Shown in pieces: positions 61,971 through 64,000 of a stretch of 64,000 bases of DNA. The notes beneath the pieces were generated by a model, which made no database searches, had not been told where the DNA came from, and was given only the letters and a program-made list of their open reading frames with translations. How positions within the stretch are numbered: the first letter of the stretch is position 1; each line of letters starts with the position of its first letter. The position numbers and the translations under genes were made by a program. This DNA is from Methylacidimicrobium sp. B4 (GTDB taxonomy: Bacteria > Verrucomicrobiota > Verrucomicrobiia > Methylacidiphilales > Methylacidiphilaceae), in NCBI RefSeq assembly GCF_017310545.1, contig NZ_CP066203.1, positions 1,674,001-1,738,000 of the forward strand, given 5' to 3'.

Positions 61971-63626
61971 ATGGACTGTCGGATTGATCCCGATGCGCAG
62001 GCAAAGCCGAGAAGCCGGCCGGCGATTCCGGCGGCGAACCGCCATGCCAACGGAGCTCCCCCGCGCTCGGAGGGCGCTTCCGGACGCAGCCAAAAGGGGA
62101 GATGCGCGAATGTCGGAGAGTGCCCGGACGCCGGAATGGTCGTGGAGGTGCCGAAGGGGGCGCCGTTTGTCTGTCCGGAATGCCATAGCGAGCTTCTGCC
62201 GGAACGAAGCCGTGGGGCCAGAAGCCGCAAGAAGCTCCTGGCGTTGCTTGTGCTGGTGGGAGCACTCTGCCTTTTGGGGGCGGTCTCCTACTTTGCGCTG
62301 GTACCGTTCGTTGCCAGCCTGAATGGGAAAAAGGCCGCCGATACTGGGACAACGGTGGGAAGCAGTGAACCTCCTCCGCCTGATGCTGCGGACATGAAGC
62401 CAACCCTCGCCGAGGCGCGAGCGGCCTTGCAGAAGGATCTGCCCAAGGGGATCGAGCTTGCCTCTCTCAAACCGGGTGAGGAGCAGAAGAATCCGGACGG
62501 TTCTTGGAACCTCGCCTACGAGGCGACCGTCGTAGCCAACAAGGGCCAATATTGGGTCCCCATCGCCGACCTCGATGCGGCCAACCTCACGGAGCGGTTG
62601 GGCAAAGTCTCCGAGGACGTGGGTTCCTGGGCGCGTCGGCACTTGAAAGATCTGGTGCTAACGCAGGATCAACCTCCCGGGCAGGAGTATCTCTTTGGCC
62701 GGAAGAAGCCGCTCTCTTCGCTGAGCCCGGGCACCGCCTTTCCCTTTACCTGGAAGGTAGTGGTGGCGCCAAGGGAGGATGGAAGCTGGCAATTCGTCCC
62801 GACCGTCCCGTTGCCATTCGCGGCACCCCCCCCGAGCGAGGGGGGGACAGACACGCGGGTCGTGCTGCGGAGCAGCCCGGAGCTCGAGCAGGCGCAATTG
62901 CTCGATGAGCAGCGCTGGAATCGATTCGTCGAGCGCCTCAAGGAGATTGATCGGGAGGCTCAGAGCCGATACCGGGAAGTGATGGAGGATGCCCCCGGTC
63001 GAGCCCGGCGACCCGACGTCTTCCGGGCGGGCAGCGGCGGACCGACGACGATCGGGGAAGCCGCTGGAATGGGTGCGGTTACCGGAGGTACTATTGGCCT
63101 GGCAGCCGGCGGAAGGACAGGAGGGCTTATCGGTTTAATATCCGGCGGCACCTTGGGTGCGATAACCGGAGCCCTCGTTTCGCATCACAAGCAGCAGCAG
63201 CAATACGCGGCGGTAGTGGAGGAGCGAAGCAGGTGCAGGCGCCTGGCGGCGTCCGCCGCGCACAAAAGGCGGGAGGAGCTCCTCTCCCAATATGAACAGG
63301 AGCTGGAGCAGGAGGCGCAGGGGCGGCTCTCGCAGTTGGCGGGGGGAACGACCGGGGCTACCGATCCATCGCCTTCCGGGGGAAGCACGGCTGGTCCCGC
63401 GAATCCTCCTTACTCGCCCTGCGGCTCCGCACCGTCGAGCTCGGACCCGCCGTCCAACCCTCCGTTACCGCCGCAACTGCAACAACCATCTGGAGCCGCT
63501 CCGGAGTCGACGCAAGCCCCTGGTTATGGTGGACTTCCCCCGGGGCAGAATCCGTTTGCCGGTGATTCCTCGCCGCCTCCTGCGGGTGATGCGCCTCCTC
63601 CTCCCCCTCCTTCTCCGCCGAATTAA
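61971..63626 (+). CDS. Zinc-ribbon, membrane, glycine-zipper, proline-rich protein, twin B
   Basis: A 551-residue duplicate of the preceding protein. The ribbon is Cys45, 51, 68 and 71 with the same spacing (CANVGECPDAG, VCPECHSE). The membrane helix, the soluble core and the helical ELEQAQLLDEQRWNRFVERL segment are nearly unchanged. The glycine-zipper and the proline tail have diverged (GEAAGMGAVTGGTIGLAAGG; PPPPPPSPPN at the end). ATG 61971 is aligned with the start of twin A and has CGGAG 5 bases upstream, so the earlier frame start at 61860 is rejected. No terminator is obvious after it. Confidence 0.85.
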   Translation: MDCRIDPDAQAKPRSRPAIPAANRHANGAPPRSEGASGRSQKGRCANVGECPDAGMVVEVPKGAPFVCPECHSELLPERSRGARSRKKLLALLVLVGALCLLGAVSYFALVPFVASLNGKKAADTGTTVGSSEPPPPDAADMKPTLAEARAALQKDLPKGIELASLKPGEEQKNPDGSWNLAYEATVVANKGQYWVPIADLDAANLTERLGKVSEDVGSWARRHLKDLVLTQDQPPGQEYLFGRKKPLSSLSPGTAFPFTWKVVVAPREDGSWQFVPTVPLPFAAPPPSEGGTDTRVVLRSSPELEQAQLLDEQRWNRFVERLKEIDREAQSRYREVMEDAPGRARRPDVFRAGSGGPTTIGEAAGMGAVTGGTIGLAAGGRTGGLIGLISGGTLGAITGALVSHHKQQQQYAAVVEERSRCRRLAASAAHKRREELLSQYEQELEQEAQGRLSQLAGGTTGATDPSPSGGSTAGPANPPYSPCGSAPSSSDPPSNPPLPPQLQQPSGAAPESTQAPGYGGLPPGQNPFAGDSSPPPAGDAPPPPPPSPPN

Positions 63627-63735
63627 CCCGGGGAGATCGGAGGCGGAAGCGAGGCCTGACGGAGGTGCAAGGGAGCGGGTCGCATCCAGGCACGCTCTGT
63701 GGGGCATCGGATGCAAATTTTGTGAAAGATGGAGC

Positions 63736-63948
63736 CTATCCGCCGGCGACGACGCGCAGGATCTCTACGCGGTCGTCCCGCTCAAGCCGGCGTTCGGCCC
63801 ATTCTCGCCGGGGAAGGACCTCTTTGTTGAGCTCGATGAGCACCATCTTGACGGGATAGCCGAGCAGCTGCAGGAGATCCAGGACGGAGCTCCCGGTCGG
63901 GACCGTTCGCTCCTTCCCGTTTACGTAGATGCGGCACTCGTCAGGCAT
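63736..63948 (-). CDS. thiS: Sulfur carrier protein ThiS
   Basis: A ubiquitin-fold sulfur carrier for thiamine thiazole synthesis, activated at its C-terminal Gly-Gly. The 70 residues show IYVNGKERTVPTGSSVLDLL, PVKMVLIELNKEVLPRREWA and the ending VAGG. ATG 63948 is used, with AAGGA about 10 bases upstream; GTG 63966 would add six residues. No thiG or thiF is in the window. It converges with the twin B gene. Confidence 0.88.
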   Translation of the reverse strand: MPDECRIYVNGKERTVPTGSSVLDLLQLLGYPVKMVLIELNKEVLPRREWAERRLERDDRVEILRVVAGG

Positions 63949-64000
63949 TCGTCCCAATCCTTCCACACGGGCTCATACCCGAGCTCGCGAATCCGATCGG
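63921..64000 (-). CDS. C-terminal end of an unidentified gene at the window edge
   Basis: A frame open to the window edge ends at TAA 63921-63923 and encodes a plausible protein tail (DRIRELGYEPVWKDWDEC). It overlaps the start of thiS by 28 bases, which is long for coupled genes and lowers confidence. If real, it is the upstream gene of a thiamine-related unit. I cannot assign a family from 25 residues. Confidence 0.35.
   Translation of the reverse strand, partial: DRIRELGYEPVWKDWDECLTSAAST

Larger units (their letters stand above)
60085..63626 (+). repeat. Tandem gene duplication including the 5' leader
   Basis: Two units, about 60085-61856 and 61886-63626, match over most of their length. 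The match includes the non-coding leaders: CGCACAATCTGC with CGGTCTTACTTT before twin A, against CGCACGATCTAT with CGGTCTTGCTTT before twin B. The conserved core (ribbon, helix, soluble domain) is far more alike than the C-terminal tails, which points to purifying selection on the core or to recombination between copies. Confidence 0.7.

Noticed and set aside
63682-63721. GCATCC/GGATGC stem before AAATTTT between twin B and thiS, considered as a terminator
   Set aside because: The stem is only 6 base pairs with a 21-base loop and a short T-run, too weak to call.

Overview
The window is about 64 kb of GC-rich, densely coded DNA from a Gram-negative bacterium. It carries lipid A genes (an LpxC-FabZ fusion and LpxA), two TonB/ExbBD-type loci, a TonB-dependent receptor and four Slp-type lipoproteins. 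The LpxC-FabZ fusion, the draT-draG pair of a nitrogen fixer, the GC content and the overall gene repertoire suggest a member of the PVC group. An acidophilic methanotrophic verrucomicrobium (Methylacidiphilaceae, for example Methylacidimicrobium) is plausible. That placement is inference: there is no 16S rRNA or methane-oxidation gene here. I saw no insertion sequence, prophage or CRISPR array.

Layout. 0-6.4 kb (minus strand): one tightly packed run, rsmI, a secreted protein, exbB, exbD, a TonB-like protein, a zinc-ribbon membrane protein, guaB, guaA. 6.4-8.4 kb (plus): tRNA-Leu(UAG), then draT and draG, which switch nitrogenase reductase off and on by ADP-ribosylation. 8.5-13.1 kb (plus): kdp potassium pump operon with two tiny membrane proteins (one is KdpF) and no kdpDE. 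13.2-20 kb: an S9 peptidase, a Met/His-rich outer-membrane protein and a TonB-dependent receptor. 19.9-24.8 kb: sufS-sufU, beta-carbonic anhydrase, acetate kinase and an M50 protease with CBS domains. 24.8-30 kb (minus): rtcB, archease, a stress-like protein and a Lon-family protease. 30-32.5 kb: two methyltransferases and a Uma2 nuclease-fold protein. 32.5-39.7 kb: a peptide ABC transporter split by an oppositely oriented AsmA-like gene. 39.8-46.5 kb: lpxC-fabZ, lpxA, class I aldolase, a sodium/solute symporter and a phosphohexomutase. 46.7-50.9 kb (plus): rpsO, pnp, peroxiredoxin and phosphofructokinase.

50.9-63.6 kb is the most unusual stretch. It opens with four tandem Slp-like lipoproteins (minus), a TonB gene (plus) and a membrane protein (minus). 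It then has a plus-strand cluster of a 1000-residue tubulin-like protein, a zinc-ribbon/membrane/PstS-like/OmpA fusion, and two tandem duplicate zinc-ribbon/membrane/glycine-zipper/proline-rich proteins. The three membrane proteins share a cytosolic Cys4 ribbon, a membrane anchor and an extracytoplasmic part. I propose a tubulin-family cytosolic protein working with envelope-spanning adaptors, which I cannot match to a characterised system. The window ends with thiS and the tail of an unidentified gene (minus).

Several starts were moved from the longest possible ORF to a position supported by a ribosome-binding site, a stop/start overlap or family conservation; each entry says so.
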